Part shown: piece by piece, positions 1 through 7,310 of the stretch
Layout of the letters: each line of letters begins with the position of its first letter
How positions within the stretch are numbered: the first letter of the stretch is position 1
Assembly (NCBI GenBank): GCA_030637805.1
Contig: DAOWFV010000066.1
Coordinates: 1-19,473, forward strand
Length of the DNA: 19,473 nucleotides
Reading direction: 5' to 3'
Origin: Acidobacteriota bacterium
GTDB taxonomy: Bacteria > Acidobacteriota > Thermoanaerobaculia > Thermoanaerobaculales > Sulfomarinibacteraceae
The notes under the pieces: generated by a model
Databases searched by the model: none
What the model saw: only the letters and a program-made list of their open reading frames with translations
What the model was told of the DNA's origin: nothing
Made by a program: the position numbers and the translations under genes

Positions 1-34
1 GCCGCCATGTGGCTAATGCGAGGCAGGCGGGCAG

Positions 35-219
35 CTAGCCCGCACTTCTCACCAGGTCTCGTGACGAGGGCGGCGAAGGGTAGTGAGATTTTGGGTTTTT
101 CGCGAATCGGGCGACGCAGGCGTAGTCGCACTACGTTAAGGAGCACGATTTGCGAAAAGCACGACAGATCGCTGCCATTCGCCGCCCGCAGTAGATACTT
201 GGTGAGAAGTGCGGGCTAG
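35..219. mobile_element. MITE-like palindromic element with 16-bp terminal inverted repeats and CTAG flanks
   Basis: The left end CCCGCACTTCTCACCA (39-54) is repeated exactly inverted at 200-215. Each copy is bordered outside by CTAG (35-38 and 216-219). Symmetry continues inward: 95-109 (GTTTTTCGCGAATCG) mirrors 146-160 with two mismatches, and the centre CGTAG-TCGCA-CTACG (121-135) is a perfect stem. The whole element is therefore one imperfect hairpin centred near 127. CTAG flanks fit the YTAR target duplication known for the IS5 and IS701 families, but CTAG is itself palindromic and could be part of the repeat. No transposase is present, so it would be non-autonomous. The family assignment is inference. 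Confidence 0.6.
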
Positions 220-1547
220 AGCGAGGAGTCGCTCCAGGCACTCAGGTTGCCGCTTTCGAAGCCGTCGGAAAACAGCTCCAGCGACGCCGAGACGGAGAGA
301 CTGAGCTCGAGGAGCTGGGCCGAGTTCGTCGCGTCACCCGTGATCTCCACATAGTACTCGCCGGCGCCGCTCGCAAGATCGACCCCGGTGAGGTCCTCGG
401 GGTCTCCGAGTCCACCGAGATCGGCCGAAGCGATCTCGGTGGTGCCGTCGACATCCAGCACCCTCAGCGCGAGATCGTGGATGCGCAACGAGTCGAACGG
501 GGTGCCCGCGGAGCAGGAGCCGTCGCCATTCTGGGGACCGGCGAGGTAAGTGGTTCCGATCGGCGTGACCGTGACATCGAGGACTGCGCCGTCACCCGCG
601 ATGAGCCCGAAAACATCGGTGTCGGCGTTGTCGTCGATGGACAGCGTGTCGACGGTCGTGGAGGAGACAGCGCCAAGCTCGGCAGAGGTGGCCGGCGTGT
701 CGTCGTGCTCAAAACGGTCGCCGTATGCCCGGTTGGTGGCCAGGATGTCGTCGTGCTGGGGGCCGTCAAAGGCGGTGGTGAGGTATGGCTCCATGAGCTT
801 CGTCTGATTGAGCGGGCAGGAGTGGCCAAGGCCCAGCCCGTGTCCGTGCTCGTGGGCGACGACGTTGCGCAAGCGCAGGGAGTTCGACGAGATATTGGTG
901 TAGAAGCTGTCCGGGACGTCGATCACCATGTCGCCCCAGTTGGGGTAGTAGTTGTAGGCGAGGATTCCGTAGTTGCCGTCGATGGGGTGGCCGGAGAGGC
1001 GCACGTCGCCACGGACCCCGACGATGCCGCCCGCGCCCGGCAGCGCAGAGCCGTCGTCGTTGGGTTCGTAGACATAGGTGACGCCCATGAGCTCGCCCCA
1101 GCGGTCGAATACCTGCTGGAAAACCGGGAGCCACGTCGCCTCGTCGCCGTAGATGCTGTCGAGAAAGGAGCGCAAGCTGCTGCCGGCAGGAGGTTCTCCG
1201 ACGCCGCTGCTGATGCTGGTTCCGTCGGGAACGACACTCCAGGTAATGGTGGTGGGGTCTCCCTGGCCGAGACCGCCGCCGTCGGTGGCAGTGGACGTCC
1301 ACCGGCTGTTGAGCACGTAATTCGGCAGCATCAATGAAGCGAGAGAGTGGCTTTCATAGGACGACGCGAAGCGTTCGTAGGCCTGCTCTACAACCTCGGC
1401 CGGAGTCCCGGAAGCGAAGCAAACGGCCGGGGCGGTGATATCGGCCCGCGCAGCGTCCTCGGACGCGTCCGCGGCGGGTGACAGGCCGATTACGATTATC
1501 AGGATCAGCAGGAATTCCAGGGGTTGCTGCAACAGAGGTCTCCTCAT
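216..1547 (-). CDS. Secreted zinc metalloprotease (metzincin/matrixin-like) with DGFESG C-terminal tail
   Basis: The protein carries the metzincin zinc motif HEHGHGLGLGH (about residues 232-242 from this start) followed by a Met-turn in KLMEPYL, which supports an exported zinc endopeptidase. The N-terminus has a hydrophobic segment followed by AADA, typical of a signal peptide. The C-terminal half is a beta-rich domain resembling bacterial pre-peptidase or adhesion modules. The last 20 or so residues contain FSDGFESGNLSAWS, a tail seen on many exported proteins of Acidobacteriota and gammaproteobacteria and possibly a sorting signal. I chose the ATG at 1547 because AAGGA lies 4 nt upstream; the ATG at 1559 lacks a ribosome-binding site. 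The TAG stop lies within the CTAG flank of the adjacent palindromic element, so insertion may have trimmed the last residues. It is transcribed divergently from folK. The substrate is unknown. Confidence 0.85.
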   Translation of the reverse strand: MRRPLLQQPLEFLLILIIVIGLSPAADASEDAARADITAPAVCFASGTPAEVVEQAYERFASSYESHSLASLMLPNYVLNSRWTSTATDGGGLGQGDPTTITWSVVPDGTSISSGVGEPPAGSSLRSFLDSIYGDEATWLPVFQQVFDRWGELMGVTYVYEPNDDGSALPGAGGIVGVRGDVRLSGHPIDGNYGILAYNYYPNWGDMVIDVPDSFYTNISSNSLRLRNVVAHEHGHGLGLGHSCPLNQTKLMEPYLTTAFDGPQHDDILATNRAYGDRFEHDDTPATSAELGAVSSTTVDTLSIDDNADTDVFGLIAGDGAVLDVTVTPIGTTYLAGPQNGDGSCSAGTPFDSLRIHDLALRVLDVDGTTEIASADLGGLGDPEDLTGVDLASGAGEYYVEITGDATNSAQLLELSLSVSASLELFSDGFESGNLSAWSDSSL

Positions 1548-1581
1548 GATGTCCTTCATATATCCAATTGTCCGGTGCAGG

Positions 1582-1612
1582 TTGATTCCAACGGTCCTCC
1601 ATCAAGTATAGT
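1582..1612 (+). promoter_or_regulatory. Weak sigma-70-like promoter candidate for folK
   Basis: TTGATT (1582-1587) and TATAGT (1607-1612) resemble -35 and -10 boxes. The 19-bp spacer is longer than the optimum of 17, so this is a weak call. It lies in the 100-bp gap between the divergent metalloprotease and folK. Confidence 0.3.
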
Positions 1613-1658
1613 TTCGGGGGCGCGGCAGCCCGGGTGATCCCTATCACCGGAGGCGATC

Positions 1659-2156
1659 ATGCAGCTATTGCTCGGTCTCGGCGGAAACATCGGCAGTCCG
1701 GAGGAGGCCTTTCGGGCAGCCCTTCTCTCCCTTGGCCTCGAGCACGAAATCCTCGCGTTGTCGCACCTCTACCGGACGCGGCCGGTCGGCCCCGAGCAGC
1801 CCGACTTTTTCAATCTGGCGGCGGTCTTGGATCTGGGTTGCCCACCGTCCGAATTCCTCGAGAGCTGCCGTCGTCTCGAGGCGGATGCGGGCCGAGACCG
1901 GGAAAGTGAGCAGCGCTGGGGGCCGCGGGTCCTCGACCTCGATCTCCTGCTCGCCGAGTCGGTGGTGTGCCGGGGTCCCTCCCTCGTCCTGCCCCACCCG
2001 CGGTTTCATGAGAGGGCCTTTGCTCTTGCCCCCGCGGCCGAGGTGGCTCAGGACTGGATGCACCCGATCCTCGGACTCACGGTGGGCGATCTCGCCGACA
2101 CCGCGCTGCGGGCAGACCCCGAAGCGATCATCGAAGTTTTGAGTTTTGAGTTTTGA
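1659..2156 (+). CDS. folK: 2-amino-4-hydroxy-6-hydroxymethyldihydropteridine pyrophosphokinase
   Basis: HPPK transfers pyrophosphate from ATP to 6-hydroxymethyl-7,8-dihydropterin in cytosolic folate synthesis. The family features are clear: GLGGNIGS near the N-terminus, YRTRPVG..QPDFFN (38-52), and the signature RWGPRVLDLDLL (86-97) with the Mg-binding D93 and D95. LVLPHPRFHERAFALAP (109-125) follows. At 165 residues the length is normal. GGAGG (1649-1653) lies 5 nt before the ATG. The last six residues, VLSFEF, and the stop are encoded by a GTTTTGA heptamer array, so the native C-terminus was probably altered by repeat sequence. The gene stands alone, and no other folate genes are visible. 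Confidence 0.93.
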   Translation: MQLLLGLGGNIGSPEEAFRAALLSLGLEHEILALSHLYRTRPVGPEQPDFFNLAAVLDLGCPPSEFLESCRRLEADAGRDRESEQRWGPRVLDLDLLLAESVVCRGPSLVLPHPRFHERAFALAPAAEVAQDWMHPILGLTVGDLADTALRADPEAIIEVLSFEF

Positions 2157-2299
2157 GTTTTTAGTTGCGGCCACGCGAACTCGAGATTTTCCCCGAACTC
2201 AGTTTTCCTACGCTTCGCCTGTGTATCTCAGTTGGACTTCAGCGACGCGCATCTGATTTCGAGGCGGTCTTCTGTCATCGCGCTCCCCGAGAGAGCCCC

Positions 2300-2367
2300 C
2301 CCTGACGATGTTTGGGATTCAACGAGACAGAACGCTGCAAGGCTCCACGATCCCAAAATCGTCAGGG
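2300..2367. repeat. Long dispersed hairpin, copy A
   Basis: The 5' arm CCCTGACGATGTTTGGGAT (2300-2318) pairs with ATCCCAAAATCGTCAGGG (2350-2367) over 18 bp with one bulged G (2310). The loop is 31 nt. The flanks CTCCCCGAGAGAGCCCCC and ACGGCACGTCCGGTCA are shared with copy B at 13336-13402, while the loops are unrelated in sequence. Neither arm is followed by a T-run, so this is not an ordinary terminator. Confidence 0.7.
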
Positions 2368-2384
2368 ACGGCACGTCCGGTCAA

Positions 2385-2442
2385 CGCGCCCAAGCGCGGG
2401 TGAAACGCTCGAATCCACCAAGTCACTTCCCCGCGCCGATAA
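2385..2442 (+). repeat. Two-part REP-like core repeat, copy 1
   Basis: CGCGCCCAAGCGCGGG (2385-2400), a small GC hairpin, is followed after 28 nt by CCCCGCGCCGATAA (2429-2442). The same pair of blocks recurs at 4827, 6579, 6681 and 13420 with spacers of 24-28 nt. Confidence 0.7.
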
Positions 2443-2572
2443 CCCACCGACGGGAGCGGATGTGGCCGCAGCCGGGGATCGCCGGCGAGCGGCCACCCGC
2501 TCACGGTGGGGGGTCACGGCGCCCGCCAGGGCGCCAGTAACCCAAAACTAAAAACTCAAAACTAAGAACTGA

Positions 2573-3157
2573 TTAAGCGATGGGTCGTGATCCGGGCTTC
2601 GCGATAGGCACACCCTCACGGCACAGGGGGCAGGTCTCGGCGCTCCACGTGGGGAAGTCCACGGACAACAGGGCGCGGCTCGGCATGGGCGCAAAGGGTT
2701 CGACCCGGCCCGACCTGTTGATGATCGACGCGACACCGATCACGGCCGCTCCCAGGTCCTCGAGCACTGCAATGACCTCGCGGGTCGAGCGACCGGTGGT
2801 GACCACATCCTCCACAACCACCACGCGTTGGCCGGGCGCGAAACCAAAACCGCGGCGCAGGACCATGGCGCCCTCGGCGCGCTCGGTGAAGAGAAACGGG
2901 AGGTCGAGCGAGCGCGCGGTCTCGTGGCCGATGATCAGCCCACCCATTGCCGGCGCAACGATGATCTCCGGGTCGAGGCCGGCGTTGCTCACCGCGGCGG
3001 CGAGCAGGCCTCCGGCACGGGCCGCCCGGCGTGGCTGCGCAAGATAGAGCGCGCACTGGAGGTAGTCCGCCGAGTGGAGGCCAGAGGACAGCAGGAAGTG
3101 TCCCTGCTGGTGGGCACCGCAGGCAGTCAACTCGGCAATTTTCAAGTCCGAGCTCAC
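2573..3157 (-). CDS. pyrE: Orotate phosphoribosyltransferase
   Basis: OPRTase joins orotate to PRPP to make orotidine 5'-monophosphate in de novo pyrimidine synthesis in the cytosol. The PRPP-binding motif VVVVEDVVTTGRST spans residues 112-125. An N-terminal GHFLLSSGLHS segment (19-29) and APAMGGLIIGHETAR (68-82) also match the family. The 194-residue length is normal. The C-terminus carries CPLCREGVPIAKPGSR, a two-cysteine tail that I read as a lineage variant. The start is GTG (3155-3157) and overlaps the TGA of the upstream response regulator by 4 nt (GTGA), so translation is probably coupled and the two genes share a message. No terminator with a T-run follows; the gap beyond is repeat DNA. 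Confidence 0.93.
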   Translation of the reverse strand: MSSDLKIAELTACGAHQQGHFLLSSGLHSADYLQCALYLAQPRRAARAGGLLAAAVSNAGLDPEIIVAPAMGGLIIGHETARSLDLPFLFTERAEGAMVLRRGFGFAPGQRVVVVEDVVTTGRSTREVIAVLEDLGAAVIGVASIINRSGRVEPFAPMPSRALLSVDFPTWSAETCPLCREGVPIAKPGSRPIA

Positions 3158-4497
3158 GGTTTCGCCCGGTGGATATCGTAGGCCCTCATCTTCTTGTAGA
3201 GGTTGGACCGCGGGGTGCCGATGGCACGAGCAGTGGCGGCCACATTCCAGGCGTTCTTTTCGAGGTTATGGAGAAGGTAGGCAATCTCGGACTCGCGCTG
3301 GAACTCCTGCAGGGTGGCCAGATTGAGGAGGGCGTCCACCCCGCTGCCGGCGTCCGGTCCGGAGGGCAGCCCGACCCGCTCGACGACCTCCTCGAGCTCC
3401 ATGATGACCGCGCGCTCGACCACGTTCTTGAGCTCGCGCACGTTGCCCGGCCAGGGGTATCGGGCGAGCTGGTCGAGAGCCTCATCGCTCCAGGTTTTCA
3501 AGCGCCGGTTGTACTCCCGGCAGAAAATCTCGGTGAGGTGCTCCACGAGCAGCCGGATGTCTTCGGGGTGATCGCGCAACGGCGGAGTGCGTAGCATTAC
3601 CACCGCCAGACGGTAGAAGAGATCCTCGCGGAAGGCGCCCGCCTTGACCTCTGACATCAGGTCCTTGTTGGTGGCGGCAATCACCCGCACGTCGACCAGG
3701 AAGGGGCTCCCCGCGCCCACCGGCTCCACCTCCCCATCCTGAAGGACCCGCAGCACCTTGGCCTGGGTCTTGAGGCTCATGTCGCCGACCTCGTCGAGGA
3801 AAATGGTGCCGCCGTCGGCCCGGACGAACTTGCCGATCTGACGGCGGTGGGCGCCGGTGAACGAGCCCTTCTCGTGACCGAAGAGCTCGGACTCGATGAG
3901 CTCTTCGGGGATGGCTGCAGAGTTGACACGGATGAACGGACGGCGAGCGCGATCGGAGAGGTGGTGAAGGCGGCGCGCCACCAGCTCCTTGCCGGTTCCG
4001 GATTCCCCCTCCACCATGACTGTGGCATGCGACGGTGCGACGCGGGCGATCTCTTCTCGGAGCCGGCGGATCGAAGAGCTGTCGCCGAGCAGCGGCGAAG
4101 GCTCCACGGCCTCGTCCAACTCGCGGGCAACCCGGCCCTGGGCCACCGCTCCGCGAACCGCCAGCAACAGGTCGGCCCGGTCGGGCGGTTTTGTGAGGTA
4201 GCCGGCGGCGCCGGCTTCGAGACACTGGCCGGAGGTGAACTCGTCGCCGTGCCCGGTGAGAACGACCACCGGGATCTCGAGTCCACGCTGGCGGAGGTTC
4301 TCCATCAGACCGAGGCCGTCCATCCCCGGCATCTTGATGTCCAGGAGGGCGGCATCCGGCGGGTTGGAATCAAGGCTGTCGAGGGCCTGAAACGCTTCCT
4401 CGGCCTCCTCCACCGCGTACCCGGCGCCCGTCAGGATTCTCCTGAGAACCTTGCGCACCCCAGGATCGTCATCGACGATCAGAACTCGGCCTTCCAT
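3154..4497 (-). CDS. NtrC-family sigma-54-dependent response regulator
   Basis: Three domains are visible in 447 residues. The receiver (1-120) has the acidic pocket at D10-D11, phospho-acceptor D53, T81 and K103. The AAA+ sigma-54 activation domain has Walker A GESGTGKE (164-171), GSFTGA (211-216) in place of the consensus GAFTGA, and Walker B GGTIFLDEVGD (229-239). A C-terminal Fis-type helix-turn-helix follows (about 414-440). The Phe and Thr that contact sigma-54 are kept, so it should activate sigma-54 promoters. I chose ATG 4497 because the receiver begins at once; an in-frame extension upstream to 4644 is a translated GCTGGAT repeat and is rejected. No partner histidine kinase is in the window. 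It is coupled to pyrE downstream. Confidence 0.9.
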   Translation of the reverse strand: MEGRVLIVDDDPGVRKVLRRILTGAGYAVEEAEEAFQALDSLDSNPPDAALLDIKMPGMDGLGLMENLRQRGLEIPVVVLTGHGDEFTSGQCLEAGAAGYLTKPPDRADLLLAVRGAVAQGRVARELDEAVEPSPLLGDSSSIRRLREEIARVAPSHATVMVEGESGTGKELVARRLHHLSDRARRPFIRVNSAAIPEELIESELFGHEKGSFTGAHRRQIGKFVRADGGTIFLDEVGDMSLKTQAKVLRVLQDGEVEPVGAGSPFLVDVRVIAATNKDLMSEVKAGAFREDLFYRLAVVMLRTPPLRDHPEDIRLLVEHLTEIFCREYNRRLKTWSDEALDQLARYPWPGNVRELKNVVERAVIMELEEVVERVGLPSGPDAGSGVDALLNLATLQEFQRESEIAYLLHNLEKNAWNVAATARAIGTPRSNLYKKMRAYDIHRAKP

Positions 4498-4552
4498 GGG
4501 CCCCATGGTAGTGCATCCCGTGGTCGTGCCCGTGCCCGCGAGGGTGCTCGAG

Positions 4553-4601
4553 GCTGGATGCTGGATGCTCGATGCTGGATGCTGGATGCTGGATGCTGGA
4601 T
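4553..4601. repeat. Heptanucleotide array (GCTGGAT)7
   Basis: Seven consecutive GCTGGAT units, one with a single change (GCTCGAT at 4567-4573). The array lies about 56 bp upstream of the response regulator start. Its 7-nt period matches the other arrays in the window although the sequence is unrelated. Confidence 0.9.
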
Positions 4602-4826
4602 CCACCAAGATCGTGAATCTCCGGATCTCGATGAGGCACATCACGAACAGGAGGGGAGAAACCCCGTGTGAATCGTTGTAGACGCGTCCCTTAGGGCGCG
4701 CGAGTAGGGCATTGGATTTTCATTGGCGGGCCCTGAAGGACCCGCCTACCAGCGAGATCAGCATTCTGCAAGAGGCGCAGTATTGAGTTTCTGGCGCCCT
4801 TTCCGGCTTCGCGCGGTGCGCTTCGC
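4602..4826. other. Gap with no gene; small hairpins only
   Basis: I see no coding signal between the GCTGGAT array and the next core repeat. It contains GGCGGG-CCCTGAAGGA-CCCGCC (4725-4746), a hairpin without a T-run, and an imperfect CGCGTCCC-TTA-GGGCGCGCG stem (4682-4701). Neither qualifies as a convincing terminator. Confidence 0.5.
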
Positions 4827-4882
4827 CGCGCCCAAGCGCGGGCAAATGGCTCAAATCAACTGGCGGATCCCCGCGCCGATAA
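4827..4882 (+). repeat. Two-part REP-like core repeat, copy 2
   Basis: CGCGCCCAAGCGCGGG (4827-4842), a 26-nt spacer, then CCCCGCGCCGATAA (4869-4882), running directly into an AATTCCT array. Confidence 0.7.
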
Positions 4883-4915
4883 TTCCTAATTCCTAATTCC
4901 GAATTCCTAATTCCG
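4881..4915. repeat. Heptanucleotide array (AATTCCT/G)5
   Basis: Five 7-nt units, AATTCCT or AATTCCG. The array ends 4 bp before the stop codon of the aldehyde dehydrogenase on the opposite strand and begins within the GATAA of core copy 2. Confidence 0.9.
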
Positions 4916-4919
4916 GTCT

Positions 4920-6476
4920 CTACTCCACGTCGAAACTCACTCCCTGCGCCAAGGGCAGCTCGCCGCCCCAGTTGATGGTGCAGGTCTGGCGACGCATGTA
5001 GGCCTTCCAGGCATCCGAGCCCGCCTCGCGGCCTCCGCCTGTTTCCTTCTCGCCTCCGAAGGCGCCTCCGATCTCGGCCCCGGAGGTGCCGATGTTGATG
5101 TTGGCGATGCCGCAGTCGGAGCCCTCGTGGGAGAGGAACTGCTCCCCCGAGCCCAGGTTGGAGGTGAAGATGGCCGAGGACAGGCCCTGATCCACCGAGT
5201 TGTGCATGCGTATGGCCTCTTCGAGCGTCTCATACTCGAAGACGTAGAGAATCGGGGCGAAGGTCTCCTCCCGAGCCATTGCCAGCTCGGGATGGGCCTT
5301 GATGATGGTGGGCTCGACGAAAAAGCCCTTGCCCTCGGGGCGGCCGCCGCCGCAGAGAATCTCGCCGCCCTGCTCGCCGATCGCGGTGAGGGCGGTGAAA
5401 TGATCATTCACCGCACGCTCGTTGACCAGGGGACCCATGAGGACGCCGTCCTCCAGCGGGTCGCCGATGGTGATGCTCGGGTATGCCTTGACCAGACGCT
5501 CGATCACCTGCGGCGCGATGCTCGAATGAAGGAAGAGGCGACGCAGGCTGGTGCAGCGCTGGCCGGCGGTGCCCACCGCGGCAAAGAGGATGGCACGCAC
5601 CGCGAGCTCGAGATCGGCGTCCTCGGCGACGATGATGGCGTTGTTGCCGCCGAGTTCCAGGATGCTGCGCCCGAAACGGCCCGCGGTTGCCTCGGCCACG
5701 TGACGGCCCATATTCGTGGACCCGGTGAACGAAATCAGCGGCACCCGGTGATCGTTGATCAGGCGCTCGCCGATGCTGCGGCCCGGGCCGATGACGAGGT
5801 TGAAGACGCCGTGGAGATCATGGCGCTTCATCACCCGGTTGCAGATGTGCTGCACGGCCACCGCAGTGAGCGGAGTGTCCGAGGACGGCTTCCACACCAT
5901 GGTATCGCCACATACGGCGGCGAGGGCCGCATTCCACGCCCACACGGCAACCGGAAAGTTGAAGGCCGAGATGATGCCGACGACGCCGAGGGGGTGCCAC
6001 TGCTCGTACATCCGGTGGCGCGGCCGTTCGGACATCATGTTCGGGCCATAGAGCTGCCGCGACAGACCGACCGCGAAGTCGCACATGTCGATCATCTCCT
6101 GGACCTCGCCGAGGCCCTCTGAGAGGATTTTGCCCATCTCCAGCGACACCAGGCGCCCCAGGGGCTCCTTGAAAATGCGCAGCTCGTTGCCGAGATCACG
6201 AACGACCTCTCCACGCACCGGGGCCGGCGTCATCCTCCATGCGGGGAATGCCTCCACCGCTGCGGTCAGCACCTTCTCGTAGGCCGCTTCGTCCGCCTGG
6301 ACGATGGAGGCGATGGGCTCACCATCGGTGGGATTCACCGAGATCAGCTCACTCCTCTCCTCTGGTTCGATCCACTCGCCCGTACAGGCCCCGAGGTTGG
6401 AATTCTTGATCCCCAGCTCGAGGTGGAGACCGAGGTCGGAGAAGAACTTTTTGATGTCACCAAGGATGTCGGCCAT
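4920..6476 (-). CDS. ALDH7-family aldehyde dehydrogenase (probable alpha-aminoadipic semialdehyde dehydrogenase)
   Basis: NAD(P)-dependent oxidation of an aldehyde to its acid; ALDH7 members (animal ALDH7A1, bacterial AmaB/Pcd) act on alpha-aminoadipic semialdehyde in lysine breakdown. Visible features are AFNFP (171-175) with N173, FTGSTNMGR (250-258), general base E274 in LELGGNN, and nucleophile C308 in GTAGQRCTS. The C-terminal stretch with GTSGAEIGGAFGGEKETGGG is characteristic of ALDH7. The length is 518 residues. The ATG at 6476 has GGGAGG about 8 nt upstream and is preferred over a longer upstream frame reaching 6551. It appears monocistronic between two repeat blocks, so context does not identify the substrate. 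The subfamily is secure; lysine catabolism is inferred. Confidence 0.9.
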   Translation of the reverse strand: MADILGDIKKFFSDLGLHLELGIKNSNLGACTGEWIEPEERSELISVNPTDGEPIASIVQADEAAYEKVLTAAVEAFPAWRMTPAPVRGEVVRDLGNELRIFKEPLGRLVSLEMGKILSEGLGEVQEMIDMCDFAVGLSRQLYGPNMMSERPRHRMYEQWHPLGVVGIISAFNFPVAVWAWNAALAAVCGDTMVWKPSSDTPLTAVAVQHICNRVMKRHDLHGVFNLVIGPGRSIGERLINDHRVPLISFTGSTNMGRHVAEATAGRFGRSILELGGNNAIIVAEDADLELAVRAILFAAVGTAGQRCTSLRRLFLHSSIAPQVIERLVKAYPSITIGDPLEDGVLMGPLVNERAVNDHFTALTAIGEQGGEILCGGGRPEGKGFFVEPTIIKAHPELAMAREETFAPILYVFEYETLEEAIRMHNSVDQGLSSAIFTSNLGSGEQFLSHEGSDCGIANINIGTSGAEIGGAFGGEKETGGGREAGSDAWKAYMRRQTCTINWGGELPLAQGVSFDVE

Positions 6477-6578
6477 TGTTTTTCCTCCCGCAGCAAATCG
6501 CCGCGGCCGGGAGTGTACTCTGCGCATCGCGGGTTGCCAAGGCGGAGTCACGAGCAGTTCTTAGTTTTGAGTTTTGAG

Positions 6579-6636
6579 TTATCGGCGCGGGGAATTAATC
6601 GTGGGTAGTGCAGCGTGATTCCCGCGCTTGGGCGCG
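6579..6636 (-). repeat. Two-part REP-like core repeat, copy 3
   Basis: On the minus strand, CGCGCCCAAGCGCGGG (6636-6621), 28 nt, then CCCCGCGCCGATAA (6592-6579). The spacer shares CTGCACTACCCACGATTA with copy 4, so the two look like a recent tandem duplication. Confidence 0.7.
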
Positions 6637-6654
6637 CTGACCGGACGCGAAGAA

Positions 6655-6680
6655 GAATTCGGAATTCGGAATTCGGAATT
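6655..6680. repeat. Heptanucleotide array (GAATTCG), about 3.7 units
   Basis: Three exact GAATTCG units and a partial fourth, separating core copies 3 and 4. It is the same AATTCC-type sequence, inverted, as found at 4881 and 13474. Confidence 0.85.
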
Positions 6681-6735
6681 GGCGGCGCGGGGAAGTAATC
6701 GTGGGTAGTGCAGCGAAATGCCCGCGCTTGGGCGC
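6681..6735 (-). repeat. Two-part REP-like core repeat, copy 4
   Basis: On the minus strand, GCGCCCAAGCGCGGG (6735-6721), 28 nt, then CCCCGCGCCGCC (6692-6681), a variant lacking the final GATAA. Confidence 0.65.
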
Positions 6736-6835
6736 TTTCTTTGGATGTACTCCCACCCTACGCGTGCCAGCAACTAAAAACTCAAAACTTAAAACTAAAA
6801 ACTCTTCCCCCGCGGACCACCTCGGGCTCGCACTC

Positions 6836-7282
6836 CTAATCCTCCTCCCGTCCTTCGGAGAAGTACCCCTCCCAGTCCGCGATCTCGTTGGAGGAGAGCT
6901 TTGGCTCGTGCCGGGAACGCCGCTTCGGGGCCTGCTTCCGCCCACTCCACTCGGCCAGCGATCGCACCCGCGCCCCCTTCTGACGCGCCCGCTCGCGCAG
7001 CTGGCGGTCGTCGGTGACGACCACCCAGTCGACGGCACGTTCCGCCGGCAGAAGGCCGAGGATCAACTCATCCGCAACAGCTCCGCCGGAGTACCGGACG
7101 GTGACCCGGCCCAGGTGCTCGATCTCCGGCGAACCTGTCGGCGGAGGCCCGTCGAAAACCAAGGTCACCATGAGATTCTGCCTGCGGACGGTCTCCAGAA
7201 CCTGCCGGCGAACCTCGCCCCGGCTGCGCGCCTCGCGGGGCAGGCGATGCAGAAGGTTGTTGCCGTCGATGATCAGGGGCAT
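6836..7282 (-). CDS. YacP-like NYN-domain protein, predicted ribonuclease
   Basis: This 148-residue protein fits the YacP/Rae1-type NYN (PIN-like) ribonuclease family. It starts with LIIDGNNLLH (3-12), then has LVFDGPP (41-47), YSGGAVADELI (64-74) and VVTDDRQLRERA (88-99). The acidic residues D6, D44, D71, D91 and D92 are placed as expected for a metal-dependent active site. The C-terminal 35 residues are basic then acidic and probably disordered. It is the last gene of the minus-strand operon, 28 nt after the DUF4388/TPR gene. No clear ribosome-binding site precedes the ATG. Characterised relatives cleave mRNA on the ribosome; whether this one does is not shown. Confidence 0.8.
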   Translation of the reverse strand: MPLIIDGNNLLHRLPREARSRGEVRRQVLETVRRQNLMVTLVFDGPPPTGSPEIEHLGRVTVRYSGGAVADELILGLLPAERAVDWVVVTDDRQLRERARQKGARVRSLAEWSGRKQAPKRRSRHEPKLSSNEIADWEGYFSEGREED

Positions 7283-7310
7283 GGGAACGTCAGGTTAGTC
7301 CGGGCTAGGC

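Larger units (their letters stand above)
2136..2570 (+). repeat. Composite repeat segment bounded by inverted heptamer arrays (copy 1)
   Basis: This fills the gap between folK and pyrE, and I see no gene in it. The left edge is three GTTTTGA units (2136-2156) plus a GTTTTTAG tail. The right edge is AAAACTA/AAAACTC units (2544-2570) in the opposite orientation. Inside, in order, are a long hairpin (2300-2367), a GCGCCCAAGCGCGGG/CCCCGCGCCGATAA core (2385-2442) and a GC hairpin, GGCGCCC-GCCA-GGGCGCC (2518-2535). The same end sequences, inverted, bound the segment at 6556-6806, which suggests one repeat family. Whether it moves as a unit is inference. Confidence 0.55.
6556..6806 (-). repeat. Composite repeat segment bounded by inverted heptamer arrays (copy 2)
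   Basis: This occupies most of the 359-bp gap between the aldehyde dehydrogenase and the NYN protein, with no gene visible. The left edge is AGTTCTT-AGTTTTG-AGTTTTG (6556-6576). The right edge is five AACTNAA-type heptamers (6772-6806) in inverse orientation. Between them lie two minus-strand core repeats (6579-6636 and 6681-6735) and a GAATTCG heptamer array (6655-6680). Read on the minus strand, its entry end GAGTTTTTAGTTGC.GGC.ACGCG resembles the left end of segment 2136-2570, and its exit end CAAAACTAAGAACTG resembles that segment's right end. Confidence 0.55.

Noticed and set aside
7..219. Small 70-residue frame at the left edge
   Set aside because: It lies wholly across the palindromic element, is Arg/Ser-rich, and has no ribosome-binding site.
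477..1337. Long open frame (286 residues) opposite the metalloprotease
   Set aside because: Codon-phase shadow of a high-GC gene. No recognisable domain, while the opposite strand carries HExxHxxGxxH.
4498..4644. In-frame extension of the response regulator with a repeated PASSIQH peptide
   Set aside because: It is the translation of the GCTGGAT array. The receiver domain begins at the ATG at 4497, and no relative of this family would need the extension.
4725..4746. GGCGGG/CCCGCC hairpin as a terminator
   Set aside because: No T-run on either strand, and it is not directly behind a gene end.
5127..6122. Long open frame opposite the aldehyde dehydrogenase
   Set aside because: Shadow frame. 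The ALDH7 motifs on the other strand cover the same bases.
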